From positions 2,074,313 to 2,138,312 of the forward strand of contig NC_023033.1 in NCBI RefSeq assembly GCF_000505665.1: a stretch of 64,000 nucleotides of DNA, written 5' to 3'. The stretch is from Thermosynechococcus sp. NK55a. GTDB taxonomy: Bacteria > Cyanobacteriota > Cyanobacteriia > Thermosynechococcales > Thermosynechococcaceae. The notes below the pieces were generated by a model. That model made no database searches and was not told where the DNA came from. It saw only the letters and a list, made by a program, of their open reading frames with translations. This document shows, piece by piece, positions 38,301 to 45,530 of the stretch. The stretch's first letter is position 1. Each line of letters begins with the position of its first letter. The translations under genes were made by a program, and so were the position numbers.

Positions 38301-38899
38301 ATGGAGCCCCGTTCGAAATCAGCGGCACGCACCACCATCTAGCCGACGCGCGGCGGCTAAGCAAAAGTGAAATTGCAGAACTCCGCAAGAATGGCATCGA
38401 AGCTTTTGATCCGACCGCAACGACCAAAATTCCACCTGTGCTGATACTGCCGCGTGGAATTGGAAGGCATTTTTGCGCCTTTAACCCAGTAAAAGCATAC
38501 TCTGCGAGTGCAGTCGATATCTATCCAACGACAGGCGGTGTTCCTGAGGTCGTGCTGCTAAACCTCTGGGTAATTTTGAATTCGTCCGCGACTTGGTTGC
38601 TGCGGGAAGTGGCTGGCCGAAAAAATCTTGGTGGTGGCATGTTAAAAGCAGAAGCCACAGACCTTGCGACTCTGCCCTTGTACATCGAGATTGGGGAAAC
38701 TCGCCGAATCCTAAAAATAGCCGACGCTCTCCGTAGGCGTCAATCTTACGAGCCACTTGCTGAACTAGAAACCGAAGAACATCAGGCAATAGACGCACTG
38801 GTTTTCGAAGCCCTCGGCTTAACCGTCGCCAAGCGCAGCCAAATCGTCGACAGTCTGAAGAGGAGCCTTTATGAACGTGCAAGGAAGGCCCGGACTTGA
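35363..38899 (+). CDS. Eco57I-type adenine DNA methyltransferase (restriction-modification)
   Basis: A 1178-residue class I methyltransferase. TGSYYTPRPIVEYMV is the AdoMet region start (motif X), LDPACGSGAFL at residue 511 is motif I, YGVDIQPIAVQIAKMRF follows, and IGNPPYLESRS (NPPY at residue 742) is the N6-adenine catalytic motif. The ~430-residue N-terminal part is of the type seen in large Eco57I/PglX-like proteins; no PD-(D/E)XK nuclease motif is obvious. The C-terminal ~430 residues should hold the target-recognition domain. Sampled GC falls from 57-67% before the NPPY motif to 43-48% after it, indicating recombination. It is translationally coupled to the helicase gene. Confidence 0.9.
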   Translation: MNTLLQRIESCLNAAGSPQKLGELFCQTLHWSAPRGLTPRTLDLGAPIRASITLHPVAQLSGLPVYRVVWPEDRLPGITARRAVQRALKPMHAEHLLCYVTSDQRQVAFTWTRERPDGKIELRTLPYELGSPARTTVERLAELAFTLEELQHGEPPLPTLTDKLNRAFDVEAVTKRFYQELANWFFWARGHVRFPMPPTEKNRDAYISQSLIRLITRLIFCWFVKEMGLIPRELFDLGTLSKLLKNGDKLPQSKQTTFYKAILQNLFFATLNQEIGKRQFRKRNKDPRGRDPHWGITNLYRYEDQFTDPNEFLRLVERIPFLNGGLFECLDQVFRAEENRPDIRIDGFSDHPKNPLSVPDFLFFGDERTVDLSEAYGQAKYKRATVRGLIHIFNRYNFTVTESTPLDQEVALDPELAGKVFENLLAAYNPETATTARKATGSYYTPRPIVEYMVDEALLAYLKTKLDEAHPSDTNEARLRHLLAYNDDSHQFSQAEVEKLIAAIDNLKALDPACGSGAFLMGLLHKLVFILGKLDPHNERWKQRQIAKASEIPDATVREKTLADIEKSFAAGELDYGRKLYLIENCIYGVDIQPIAVQIAKMRFFISLTIDQKIDPSAPNLGIRPLPNLETKFVAANTLIGLERPAQKMLRNPQIDAKEAELRQVRERHFTARTPATKAECRELDAKLRAEIRDLLRADGFPRETTEKLANWNPYDQNASADFFDPEWMFGIRDGFDIVIGNPPYLESRSRAFPSEFKESLLAAVERRWPDIDVSSYVTRGADLLVYFLETSLALIQQHGNVVLITQNAWLDTEYGKRFQEFLLRVTHVSLVVDSDFKHFDSSAGPNVNTVITFFRGRNPEAQKAITFARFTGHLEAGVIPSSGEMVAETTANVRFRQYRYDSGTLRTTKWGILLSLDDAALDLLSILEKQGTLIERIPKAQLSVGQGLNLTKEFFLGHAEVEKLSFVRKALIPILTAADGAPFEISGTHHHLADARRLSKSEIAELRKNGIEAFDPTATTKIPPVLILPRGIGRHFCAFNPVKAYSASAVDIYPTTGGVPEVVLLNLWVILNSSATWLLREVAGRKNLGGGMLKAEATDLATLPLYIEIGETRRILKIADALRRRQSYEPLAELETEEHQAIDALVFEALGLTVAKRSQIVDSLKRSLYERARKART

Positions 38900-38902
38900 A
38901 CC

Positions 38903-39028
38903 CTGGCGGCGAAGCGTGCCGACCCGGCGGCGGACACCAGCGCCTGGGAGCGGGAGATAGACCAAATCGTCTATCGCCTCTACGGCCTGACGCCGGAAGA
39001 GATCAAGATCGTTGAGGAGGGCACCTAA
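38903..39028 (+). pseudogene. Leftover C-terminal tail of another methyltransferase
   Basis: Directly after the methyltransferase stop, and in the same frame, 41 codons read LAAKRADPAADTSAWERE, then IDQIVYRLYGLTPEEIKIVEEGT and stop. The WEREIDQxVYxLYGLTxEE pattern is the usual end of Eco57I-type methyltransferases. It has no start codon. It is GC-rich like the front half of the upstream gene, so it is probably the gene's former 3' end, cut off when the recognition domain was replaced. Confidence 0.65.
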
Positions 39029-39165
39029 TGAGCCGACACGATCGTCGCGCCTTGGACGAGGTGGTGTTTGATGTGTTGGGTTTGACGGCTGGGGAGCGGG
39101 AGGCGGTGTATGAGGCGGTGGTGGCGCTGGTGCGGGCGCGGCTGGAAAAGGCCAAAAGCGTATAG
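39028..39165 (+). CDS. 45-residue ORF, detached methyltransferase C-terminal module
   Basis: A small ORF (ATG 39028, overlapping the previous stop in TAATG) encoding RALDEVVFDVLGLTAGEREA and VYEAVVALVRARLEKAKSV. It aligns with the last 40 residues of the upstream methyltransferase (AIDALVFEALGLTVAKRSQIV...), sharing the AxDxxVFxxLGLT core. It may be translated as a small helical protein, or be a relic of a further recombined gene. It ends two bases before the transposase start. Confidence 0.5.
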   Translation: MSRHDRRALDEVVFDVLGLTAGEREAVYEAVVALVRARLEKAKSV

Positions 39166-39194
39166 CCATGCCCTACGATCCGGAAAGGCACCAT
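39130..39194. repeat. 65-bp direct repeat, left copy
   Basis: This stretch, spanning the end of the small ORF and the start of the RAYT gene, recurs at 40103-40167 with about four differences. The two copies bracket the RAYT gene. This suggests duplication of the RAYT unit followed by loss of most of the second copy. Confidence 0.8.
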
Positions 39195-40103
39195 CGGCGC
39201 AGCATCCGGCTGAAGGGGTACGATTACACCCAGCCGGGGGCGTATTTCATCACCATTTGCACCCACGATCGGGCATGCCTGTTTGGCGAGGTGGTGGAGG
39301 GCCAGATGCGGTTGAATGAGGCGGGACACATCGCACAACAATGTTGGACGGACATACCGAACCATTTCCCGCATATCCAATTGGATGAATTCATCATCAT
39401 GCCGAACCATGTTCATGGCATTCTGGTGATTGTCCATCATGTTCATCATGTGGGGGCACGGCATGCCGTGCCCCCACATGGTATGCCCCCACATGGTATG
39501 CCCCCACATGGTATGCCCCCACATGGTATGCCCCCACATGGTATGCCCCCACATGGTATGCCCCCACATGGTATGCCCCCACATGGTATGCCCCCACATG
39601 GTATGCCCCCACATGGTATGCCCCCACATGGTATGCCCCCACATGGTATGCCCCCACATGGTATGCCCCCACATGGTATGCCCCCACATGGTATGCCCCC
39701 ACATGGTATGCCCCCACATGGTATGCCCCCACATGGTATGCCCCCACATGGTATGCCCCCACATGGTATGCCCCCACATGGTATGCCCCCACATGGTATG
39801 CCCCCACCCCCAATGGCCTCCCCTAACCCCACCGTGGAACAGTTCGGCAAACCCGTTCACGGTTCCCTACCCACCATCGTGCGGTCGTTCAAATCCGCCA
39901 CCACCCGCCACATCAACATCCTGCGTGGCACGCCCGGCGCCCCCGTCTGGCAACGCAATTATTACGAACACATCATCCGCAACGAAGACGCCCTGCATCG
40001 CATCCGCCAGTACATCGCCACCAATCCCCTGCGCTGGCATCTGGACCGGGAGAACGCCGACCGCACGGGCAGAAACCCCGACGAGAAAATGTGGTTTGGC
40101 TAG
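39168..40103 (+). CDS. REP-associated tyrosine transposase (RAYT) with repeat insertion
   Basis: A 311-residue Y1/IS200-like transposase of the RAYT group. RSIRLKGYDYTQPGAYFITI opens the domain, MPNHVHGILV holds the His-x-His metal site, and WQRNYYEHIIRNE supplies the catalytic Tyr; FKSATTRHIN and a terminal NPLRWH complete the pattern. Between the HxH motif and the Tyr helix lies an insert of about 22 PPHGM units, encoded by 15-bp repeats. The frame is open throughout, but an insert of some 110 residues in a compact catalytic domain may affect activity. It lies in the acquired island. Confidence 0.9.
   Translation: MPYDPERHHRRSIRLKGYDYTQPGAYFITICTHDRACLFGEVVEGQMRLNEAGHIAQQCWTDIPNHFPHIQLDEFIIMPNHVHGILVIVHHVHHVGARHAVPPHGMPPHGMPPHGMPPHGMPPHGMPPHGMPPHGMPPHGMPPHGMPPHGMPPHGMPPHGMPPHGMPPHGMPPHGMPPHGMPPHGMPPHGMPPHGMPPHGMPPHGMPPHGMPPPPMASPNPTVEQFGKPVHGSLPTIVRSFKSATTRHINILRGTPGAPVWQRNYYEHIIRNEDALHRIRQYIATNPLRWHLDRENADRTGRNPDEKMWFG
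39447..39480. repeat. 34-bp perfect palindrome (REP-like) inside the RAYT gene
   Basis: The sequence from 39447 to 39480 is its own reverse complement (arms CATGTGGGGGCACGGCA / TGCCGTGCCCCCACATG). GGGGCACGGC-type palindromes are common REP elements next to RAYT genes. Here it lies within the coding region and its right arm merges with the 15-bp tandem repeat. Confidence 0.85.
39471..39807. repeat. About 22 tandem copies of a 15-bp unit
   Basis: CCCCCACATGGTATG is repeated without change 22 times (39471-39800), then ends in a partial copy. On the plus strand in the transposase frame it gives Pro-Pro-His-Gly-Met. The unit has no stop codon in any of the six frames, so long artefactual frames appear on both strands. 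The first ten bases of the unit equal the right arm of the adjacent palindrome, indicating how the array arose. Confidence 0.95.
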
Positions 40104-40167
40104 TGCGGGCGCAGCTGGAAAAGGCCAAAAGCGTATAGCCATGCCCTACAACCCGGAAAGGCGCCAT
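40103..40167. repeat. 65-bp direct repeat, right copy
   Basis: Second copy of the 39130-39194 segment, starting at the last base of the RAYT stop codon. It contains the end of the small methyltransferase-tail ORF and a new RAYT-type start codon at 40141. Confidence 0.8.
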
Positions 40168-40350
40168 GCATGTAGGGACGACGCGCTGCGTCGTTCCCCC
40201 TACGATCCGGAAAAGCACCATCGGCGCAGCATCCGCCTGAAGGGGTACGATTACACCCAGCCGGGGGCGTATTTTGTGATCCTTAGTTACGAATGATCAG
40301 GCCCGTCTTTTTGGGAAGGTGGTGGCAGCGGAAATGTAAACCGATGCTGG
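40141..40350 (+). pseudogene. Truncated second RAYT copy
   Basis: From ATG 40141 the frame reads MPYNPERRHACRDDALRRSP, then repeats the RAYT start as YDPEKHHRRSIRLKGYDYTQ and stops at 40296. In another frame homology continues as NDQARLFGKVVAAEM (compare HDRACLFGEVVEGQM in the intact gene). A REP-like palindrome has been inserted near codon 10. The catalytic part is missing. The right island boundary lies between here and ndhD1. Confidence 0.75.
40172..40203. repeat. REP-like palindrome in the truncated RAYT copy
   Basis: Arms GTAGGGACGACGC (40172-40184) and GCGTCGTTCCCCCTAC (40188-40203) are inverted around GCT, with two extra bases on the right arm. This is a REP-type hairpin different from the one at 39447. 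It interrupts the second RAYT copy, which suggests that REP movement took place here. Confidence 0.75.
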
Positions 40351-40392
40351 CAAGAAATTGCTATTTTTTCTATGGCGCAGTGGATGCGTTTG

Positions 40393-41994
40393 TTACAACT
40401 TGCTCCAATCACTCACAGCGTCCAAGCTGGGCGCCACCATTGGCAGGATTCCCAGGGGCTGCTCTCTCTGCTGGGCCAGTGTCGGTACCACCTCCCGCAC
40501 GCGCGCAATCACCTGACCGGTTGTGGCATCGTAAATTTGCGTCAATAGCTTCGGATAGAGGCCAATGCCAATAATCGGCACCAACAGGCAGGCAATGATA
40601 AATACTTCACGGGGTTCAGCATCCACAAGGGCTTCATGTTCGACCAGTTCCTTATTTTCGGGGCCGTAGAAAATTTCCCGCAGCATCGAGAGCAGGTAAA
40701 TCGGCGTCAAAATCACCCCCACTGCCGCCAAAAAGACCACAATCACACGGAAGGGCAAAGAATAGGCATCGCTGGTGGCAAAACCAATAAAGACCATCAG
40801 TTCAGCCACAAAGCCACTCATCCCCGGCAAAGCAAGGGAAGCCAACGAGCAGGCTGTAAACATAGCAAAGATCTTCTTCATTTTCTGACCAACGCCGCCC
40901 ATTTCCTCCAAAATCAGGGTATGGGTACGGTCATAGGTAGCCCCTACCAAGAAGAAAAGGCTGGCCCCAATTAGGCCGTGGGAGACCATTTGCAGCACCG
41001 CCCCACTCATGCCCAAATTGGTAAAAGAGGCAATACCAATCAGCACAAAGCCCATGTGGGAAATCGAGGAGTAGGCAATTTTGCGCTTGAGATTTCGCTG
41101 GGCATAGGAGGTCAGCGCCGCATAGATGATGTTGACGACACCCAAAATCACCAAAACGGGGGCAAACTTGGCATGGGCGGCTGGCAGCATATCCACGTTC
41201 ATACGAATAAGGGCATAGCCTCCCATCTTCAGGAGAATCCCCGCCAGGAGCATGTGCACTGGCGCTGTTGCTTCACCGTGGGCATCCGGCAGCCAGGTAT
41301 GTAGGGGGACAATCGGCAGCTTGACGCCATAGGCCACCAAAAAGCCTGCATAGACCAGCAGTTGAAAACCAATGGCATAGTCCTTGGCCGCCAAGGTTTG
41401 CATATCAAAGCTGACGGTGTCGCCATAGAAGGCCATGGCCAAGCCCGCCACCAAAATAAAGAGGGAGCTACCAGCGGTGTAGAGAATGAACTTTGTTGCC
41501 GCGTATTGACGCTTGTGGCCGCTCCAAATTGCCAAGAGCAGGTATACCGGGATGAGTTCCAGTTCCCACGCCAGGAAAAACACCAGCATATCCTGCACGG
41601 CAAAAACAGCAATCTGGCCACCGTACATCGCCAGCATCAAAAAGTAAAACAGTCGCGGTTTCAGGGTCACTGGCCAAGCCGCCAAAATCGCCAGTGTGGT
41701 AATAAAGCCCGTGAGTAAAATCAGCGGCATTGAGAGCCCATCTGCCCCCACTGACCAGCGCAGGCCAATTTCGGGAATCCAATCATAGCTTTCCCACAGT
41801 TGTATGCCGGGGATGTTCAGGTCATAGAAATTGGTGAAGGCATAGACAATCAAGGCAAAGTCAATCAACCCCACCGTCAGGGCATACCAGCGGATTGGGC
41901 GTCCTTTGCCCGTGGGATCTGGAATGAAAGGAATCGCCAGGGCAGCCACAATGGGAAACAGGATAATTGTTGTCAGCCAAGGAAACGTACTCAT
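40393..41994 (-). CDS. ndhD1: NAD(P)H-quinone oxidoreductase chain 4 (NdhD1)
   Basis: A 533-residue antiporter-like proton-pumping subunit of NDH-1L, with about 14 transmembrane helices. Conserved features are the Glu in [46 protein letters not shown], the Lys in [15 protein letters not shown], and the Glu in LILEEMGGV. The NdhD1 rather than CO2-uptake NdhD3/D4 assignment follows from pairing with ndhF1. The frame runs to 42093, but MSTFPWLT at 41994 is the family start. It lies 49 bases after ndhF1 in one operon. Its 3' end borders the acquired island. Confidence 0.95.
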   Translation of the reverse strand: MSTFPWLTTIILFPIVAALAIPFIPDPTGKGRPIRWYALTVGLIDFALIVYAFTNFYDLNIPGIQLWESYDWIPEIGLRWSVGADGLSMPLILLTGFITTLAILAAWPVTLKPRLFYFLMLAMYGGQIAVFAVQDMLVFFLAWELELIPVYLLLAIWSGHKRQYAATKFILYTAGSSLFILVAGLAMAFYGDTVSFDMQTLAAKDYAIGFQLLVYAGFLVAYGVKLPIVPLHTWLPDAHGEATAPVHMLLAGILLKMGGYALIRMNVDMLPAAHAKFAPVLVILGVVNIIYAALTSYAQRNLKRKIAYSSISHMGFVLIGIASFTNLGMSGAVLQMVSHGLIGASLFFLVGATYDRTHTLILEEMGGVGQKMKKIFAMFTACSLASLALPGMSGFVAELMVFIGFATSDAYSLPFRVIVVFLAAVGVILTPIYLLSMLREIFYGPENKELVEHEALVDAEPREVFIIACLLVPIIGIGLYPKLLTQIYDATTGQVIARVREVVPTLAQQREQPLGILPMVAPSLDAVSDWSKL

Positions 41995-42043
41995 GGCAAT
42001 CGTGTTTACTCCTCCAGCAGTTGGGAAAGAACGATGACCGGGG

Positions 42044-44023
42044 CTAGGCTTGCACTGAGAAGATGACAAATCCCAACACCGCCAGTAGCACAATTAGGGC
42101 ATAGAATTGGGCACGGCCATTTTGGAAGTATTTCAGCCCTTCACCGGTGACCATCGTGACAAAACCCGTGAGGTTAACCACGCCATCCACAACGTTGTAG
42201 TCCACTTCCAAAACCTGACGCGCTAAGCGCCGACAGCCTTTGATAAAGACCGCTTCATAGAGTTCGTCGAAATACCATTTATGCAGTGAGAACTGGTACA
42301 GCGGTTGAATGGCTTTGGCGATCGCCTGCGGACGGGGGGTGCCCTTGACATACATCAGGTAGGCCACAGTGATGCCAATCAGGCCAATCCCCACAGAGCT
42401 ACCCCCAAGGATGAGGAACTCCGTCAAATCCACTGCGTGCTCCGCCACCCTCTCCTCACCGGGGGCATAAATAAAGACCTCAAAGAGGTTATTGAAGGGA
42501 GTGCCCACAAAGCCAATCAAAGTCGAGGGAATTGCTAGCACCACCAAAGGCAGCGTCATTGTCCAAGGAGATTCATGGGGTTCAGCAGCGTGGTGATCCG
42601 GGTGGGCAGCGTGATCATGGTGCTCCTGTAGCTCTGGGGGCGCATTGCGGAACTTGCCCTCAAAGGTCATGAAGTACATGCGGAACATGTAAAAGGCGGT
42701 TAAGCCAGCCGTGAGCCACGTCAGCAGCCACATTGCCGGGTTGGCATGAAAGACGGCACCTAAAATCTCATCCTTTGACCAAAAGCCGGCAAAGGGAGGC
42801 ACGCCAGAGATGGCCAAGCACCCCACTAGAAACGTTGCCCCCGTAATGGGCATATACTTGCGGAGCCCCCCCATGTAGCGCATATCTTGAGCTAAGTCTG
42901 GGTTATGGCCAACCACCCCTTCCATGCTGTGAATCACTGACCCCGATCCCAGGAAGAGCATCGCTTTGAAGTAGGCGTGGGTCATCAGGTGGAAGAGGCC
43001 GGCGCTGTAGGCACCTACCCCCATCCCCATGACCATGTACCCCAGTTGGGAAATGGTGGAATAGGCCAAGCTCTTTTTGATGTCGTTTTGAGTGATGGCA
43101 ATAGTTGCCCCCATAAACGCCGTAAAGGCGCCCGTCCAAGCAATGATCCCCATGACTTGGGGCAATTGCTCAAACACAGGGAACATCCGCGCAATCAGGA
43201 AGACCCCGGCGGCCACCATGGTTGCGGCGTGAATCAGGGCAGAAATCGGTGTCGGACCCTCCATGGCATCCGGTAGCCACACGTGCAGGGGAAATTGGGC
43301 AGATTTGGCCACCGGCCCTAGAAAGACCAAAATAGCAAGAAGGGCGGCAAGACTAGGAGAGAGTAGCCCGCTGTTCACCAGGTCTGTCAGGCGATCGCCC
43401 ATGCCGGCAAAGTCAAATGTGCCCGTTGCCCAAAAGAGGCCCACCATCCCCAACAGCAGGCCAAAATCCCCAACTCGGTTGGTGACAAAGGCCTTTTGTG
43501 CCGCTTCTGCAGCGCTTTTGCGGTCATACCAGAAGCCAATTAGCAGGTAGGAACACATCCCCACCAGTTCCCAAAAGATATAAACCTGCACCAAGTTGGG
43601 ACTGACCACCAACCCCAGCATTGAGGAACCAAACAGGCTCAAGTAGGCAAAAAAGCGCACGTAGCCGGGATCATGAGCCATGTAACCATCGCTGTAGAGC
43701 ATGACTAAAAAGGCCACCGTTGTGACGATGACCAACATCAAGGCCGCTAAGGGATCAATCACGTATCCCATGGCAATGTGGAGAGTGCCCGCCGCAGCCC
43801 ACTCAATCATTTGGGTATAGGGGACGTGGCCTTGGACTTGGCTCCAGAAGAGACTCAGGGAATGCGCCATGGCGATCGCCATCAACGCCATGATGAAAAT
43901 GGCACTGGGACGCCGCAGTTTCGAAGTGGTCTCTGAGAAGGCAATCAAACCAAAGCCAACAATCAGCGCTCCCAACAGAGGTAAAACGGGAATCAGCCAA
44001 GCGTACTGATACAGGGGTTCCAT
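42044..44023 (-). CDS. ndhF1: NAD(P)H-quinone oxidoreductase chain 5 (NdhF1)
   Basis: A 659-residue membrane subunit with about 15-16 helices and the long amphipathic C-terminal arm of NuoL-type proteins. Marks are [20 protein letters not shown]-type sequence ([16 protein letters not shown]), [35 protein letters not shown] and [18 protein letters not shown] His-rich loop ([15 protein letters not shown], near residue 475) is a variable stromal/cytoplasmic insertion. ATG 44023 has AGGTGG six bases upstream; the GTG three codons earlier is less likely. First gene of the ndhF1-ndhD1 operon. Confidence 0.95.
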   Translation of the reverse strand: MEPLYQYAWLIPVLPLLGALIVGFGLIAFSETTSKLRRPSAIFIMALMAIAMAHSLSLFWSQVQGHVPYTQMIEWAAAGTLHIAMGYVIDPLAALMLVIVTTVAFLVMLYSDGYMAHDPGYVRFFAYLSLFGSSMLGLVVSPNLVQVYIFWELVGMCSYLLIGFWYDRKSAAEAAQKAFVTNRVGDFGLLLGMVGLFWATGTFDFAGMGDRLTDLVNSGLLSPSLAALLAILVFLGPVAKSAQFPLHVWLPDAMEGPTPISALIHAATMVAAGVFLIARMFPVFEQLPQVMGIIAWTGAFTAFMGATIAITQNDIKKSLAYSTISQLGYMVMGMGVGAYSAGLFHLMTHAYFKAMLFLGSGSVIHSMEGVVGHNPDLAQDMRYMGGLRKYMPITGATFLVGCLAISGVPPFAGFWSKDEILGAVFHANPAMWLLTWLTAGLTAFYMFRMYFMTFEGKFRNAPPELQEHHDHAAHPDHHAAEPHESPWTMTLPLVVLAIPSTLIGFVGTPFNNLFEVFIYAPGEERVAEHAVDLTEFLILGGSSVGIGLIGITVAYLMYVKGTPRPQAIAKAIQPLYQFSLHKWYFDELYEAVFIKGCRRLARQVLEVDYNVVDGVVNLTGFVTMVTGEGLKYFQNGRAQFYALIVLLAVLGFVIFSVQA

Positions 44024-44383
44024 GCGTGCCACCTAACTTTTCATGAGAGCTGCCTGCCTAGACAACCAAATAGGTATGAATCGCTAGTGTAGGCAAAGCC
44101 CTTTACATTCTGCCATATCCCTTTTAGTAAGCAACGAGGGGTACCAGTTACAGAAAATTAAAAATATGGATTTTCTTTAGCTTTGCCGCCAGACCTGATG
44201 ACACCCCTCCCTGAAAGCCGGCGTACATCTAACAAAAATGAGATGATCGGTTGATGAGCTTTGACAGTCACTTTGACAGCGTTGTGTCCCTTGCAGCCTT
44301 GGGAAAAGGGCTGTAGGGATGGAACAAGTAAGAAAGGCTCACCTGTCTAAGGATACATTGAGGCAGCGATGAGGGAGACCGCG
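44024..44383. other. Divergent promoter region of ndhF1 and the SYLF gene
   Basis: This 360-base gap carries the control regions of two divergent genes. A hairpin at 44287-44319 lies in the SYLF leader. No RNA gene or known riboswitch is recognised. A GACAGTCACTTTGACAGCG direct repeat of TTTGACAG (44259-44280) sits in the middle. Confidence 0.5.
44287..44319 (+). other. Leader hairpin upstream of the SYLF gene
   Basis: TCCCT-TG-CAGCC pairs with GGCTG-T-AGGGA around a ten-base loop, giving a ten-pair stem with a small internal loop. No T run follows, so it is not a terminator for either neighbour. It may shape the mRNA leader or bind a regulator. Confidence 0.4.
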
Positions 44384-45103
44384 ATGGAATTGCATTTTGT
44401 AATGGGACGCTTGCACTGGCTAGGGTCTGTCATTGGGGGGGCGATCGCCCTGATTTTCATCCCCCCTACTGCCCTTGCCCAAAATGCCCCCGATTCGCGC
44501 ATGGTGCAGCGGGTCGAAAACGCCACATTTGTCCTCGGCGAGTTTACATTCAATAGCAGCAATCGCATTCCCCCAACAATTATCCAGCGTGCCCAAGGGA
44601 TTGCCATTATTCCCAATGTGGTTCAAGCTGGCTTTATCTTTGGTGGTCGGCGTGGTGCCGGCGTTCTGCTTGTACGCAATGAAAAGAACCAATGGACTAA
44701 GCCTGCCTTTATTACAATGACCGGTGGGAGCTTTGGCCTGCAAATCGGCGCCCAATCCACCGATGTCGTGCTGGCCTTCATGGATAAATCCGTCATCATG
44801 CGCAGCTTGGCGCGGTCCTTTCGCTTAGGGGGCAATGTCTCCGTTGCCGCAGGCCCTGTGGGTGGAGAAGTCATCAGTCCTACCGACCCTAGTCCCCAAG
44901 TCTTTTCCTACACGCGCAGTGCAGGTCTTTTTGCCGGCGTTGCCCTTGAGGGCGCCAACATTAGTTTTGACCGTGGCGCCAGTACCCGCTTCTATGGCCG
45001 CTCCAACCTGACCCCGACGCAAATTTTCGAGAACTCGCCACCCCTCCCTTCCCCTCCCGTCCTCAATGGTCTCTACAATGCCCTTGCCCGTGCCGCTCGC
45101 TGA
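44384..45103 (+). CDS. SYLF-domain (Ysc84-type) lipid-binding protein, secreted
   Basis: A 239-residue protein with an N-terminal signal peptide (hydrophobic core LGSVIGGAIALIFIPPTALA, cut after ALA-QNA near residue 33). The rest matches the SYLF/Ysc84 domain: IIQRAQGIAIIPNVVQAG, FGGRRGAGVLLVRN, FITMTGGSFGLQIGAQSTDVV, and GGNVSVAAGPVGGE, with the final SRSAGLFAGVALEG-type strand (TRSAGLFAGVALEGA). Family members bind phosphoinositides or other lipids in eukaryotes; bacterial role unclear, probably periplasmic. AGGGAGA lies five bases before ATG 44384, so it is preferred over ATG 44369. Confidence 0.9.
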   Translation: MELHFVMGRLHWLGSVIGGAIALIFIPPTALAQNAPDSRMVQRVENATFVLGEFTFNSSNRIPPTIIQRAQGIAIIPNVVQAGFIFGGRRGAGVLLVRNEKNQWTKPAFITMTGGSFGLQIGAQSTDVVLAFMDKSVIMRSLARSFRLGGNVSVAAGPVGGEVISPTDPSPQVFSYTRSAGLFAGVALEGANISFDRGASTRFYGRSNLTPTQIFENSPPLPSPPVLNGLYNALARAAR

Positions 45104-45164
45104 TCCCTCATCAAGACAGTGATAAGATAGCAGTCAATAGTCCGCACTGTATAGAGAGAACACT

Positions 45165-45512
45165 ATGGGACAGGGACAGGGTTTTGGCTTCGGCCTTGGC
45201 AAAATGAAGGAGCTGGCCGCCGCTATCCAAAAAGCGCAGCAAGTTCAAGAGGGCGCCAAGAAGCTTCAAGAAGACCTTGAAAAAATGGACATTGAGGGTC
45301 AAGCCGCCGGTGGTGCCGTGAAAGTGATTATGAGTGGTACCCAAGAGCCGCGGCGGGTAGAAATCAGCCCCGATCTGCTGAGTGAAGGGGCTGAAGTGCT
45401 CTCCGATTTGGTGACAGCTGCCATGCGCGATGCGTACCAAAAATCCACCGCCACTATGCGGGAACGGATGGAAGAGTTGACGGGTAATTTGAACGTTCCG
45501 GGTCTTGGTTAA
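45165..45512 (+). CDS. YbaB/EbfC-family nucleoid-associated protein
   Basis: A 115-residue DNA-binding protein of the YbaB/EbfC family, forming a tweezer-like dimer on DNA. It has the Gly-rich start ([16 protein letters not shown]), the long helix [41 protein letters not shown], and [13 protein letters not shown]. In many bacteria it sits near recR-dnaX; here it precedes a response regulator gene by 18 bases, suggesting co-transcription. Confidence 0.93.
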   Translation: MGQGQGFGFGLGKMKELAAAIQKAQQVQEGAKKLQEDLEKMDIEGQAAGGAVKVIMSGTQEPRRVEISPDLLSEGAEVLSDLVTAAMRDAYQKSTATMRERMEELTGNLNVPGLG

Positions 45513-45530
45513 TGCACTTTTGCGCCCACC

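Noticed and set aside
31881-38899. Labelling the pair as DISARM or BREX
   Set aside because: The helicase and methyltransferase recall parts of such systems, but drmA/B/C, pglZ, brxC and brxL are missing from the window.
39471-39807. Repeat array as a CRISPR
   Set aside because: Units are directly adjacent and identical, with no spacers; there are no cas genes.
39003-40296. Several long open frames on both strands across the 15-bp repeats (MWGHT, YHVGA, GGIPC and VCPHM repeats)
   Set aside because: The repeat unit has no stop in any frame, so all six frames stay open. Only the frame continuous with RAYT motifs is kept.
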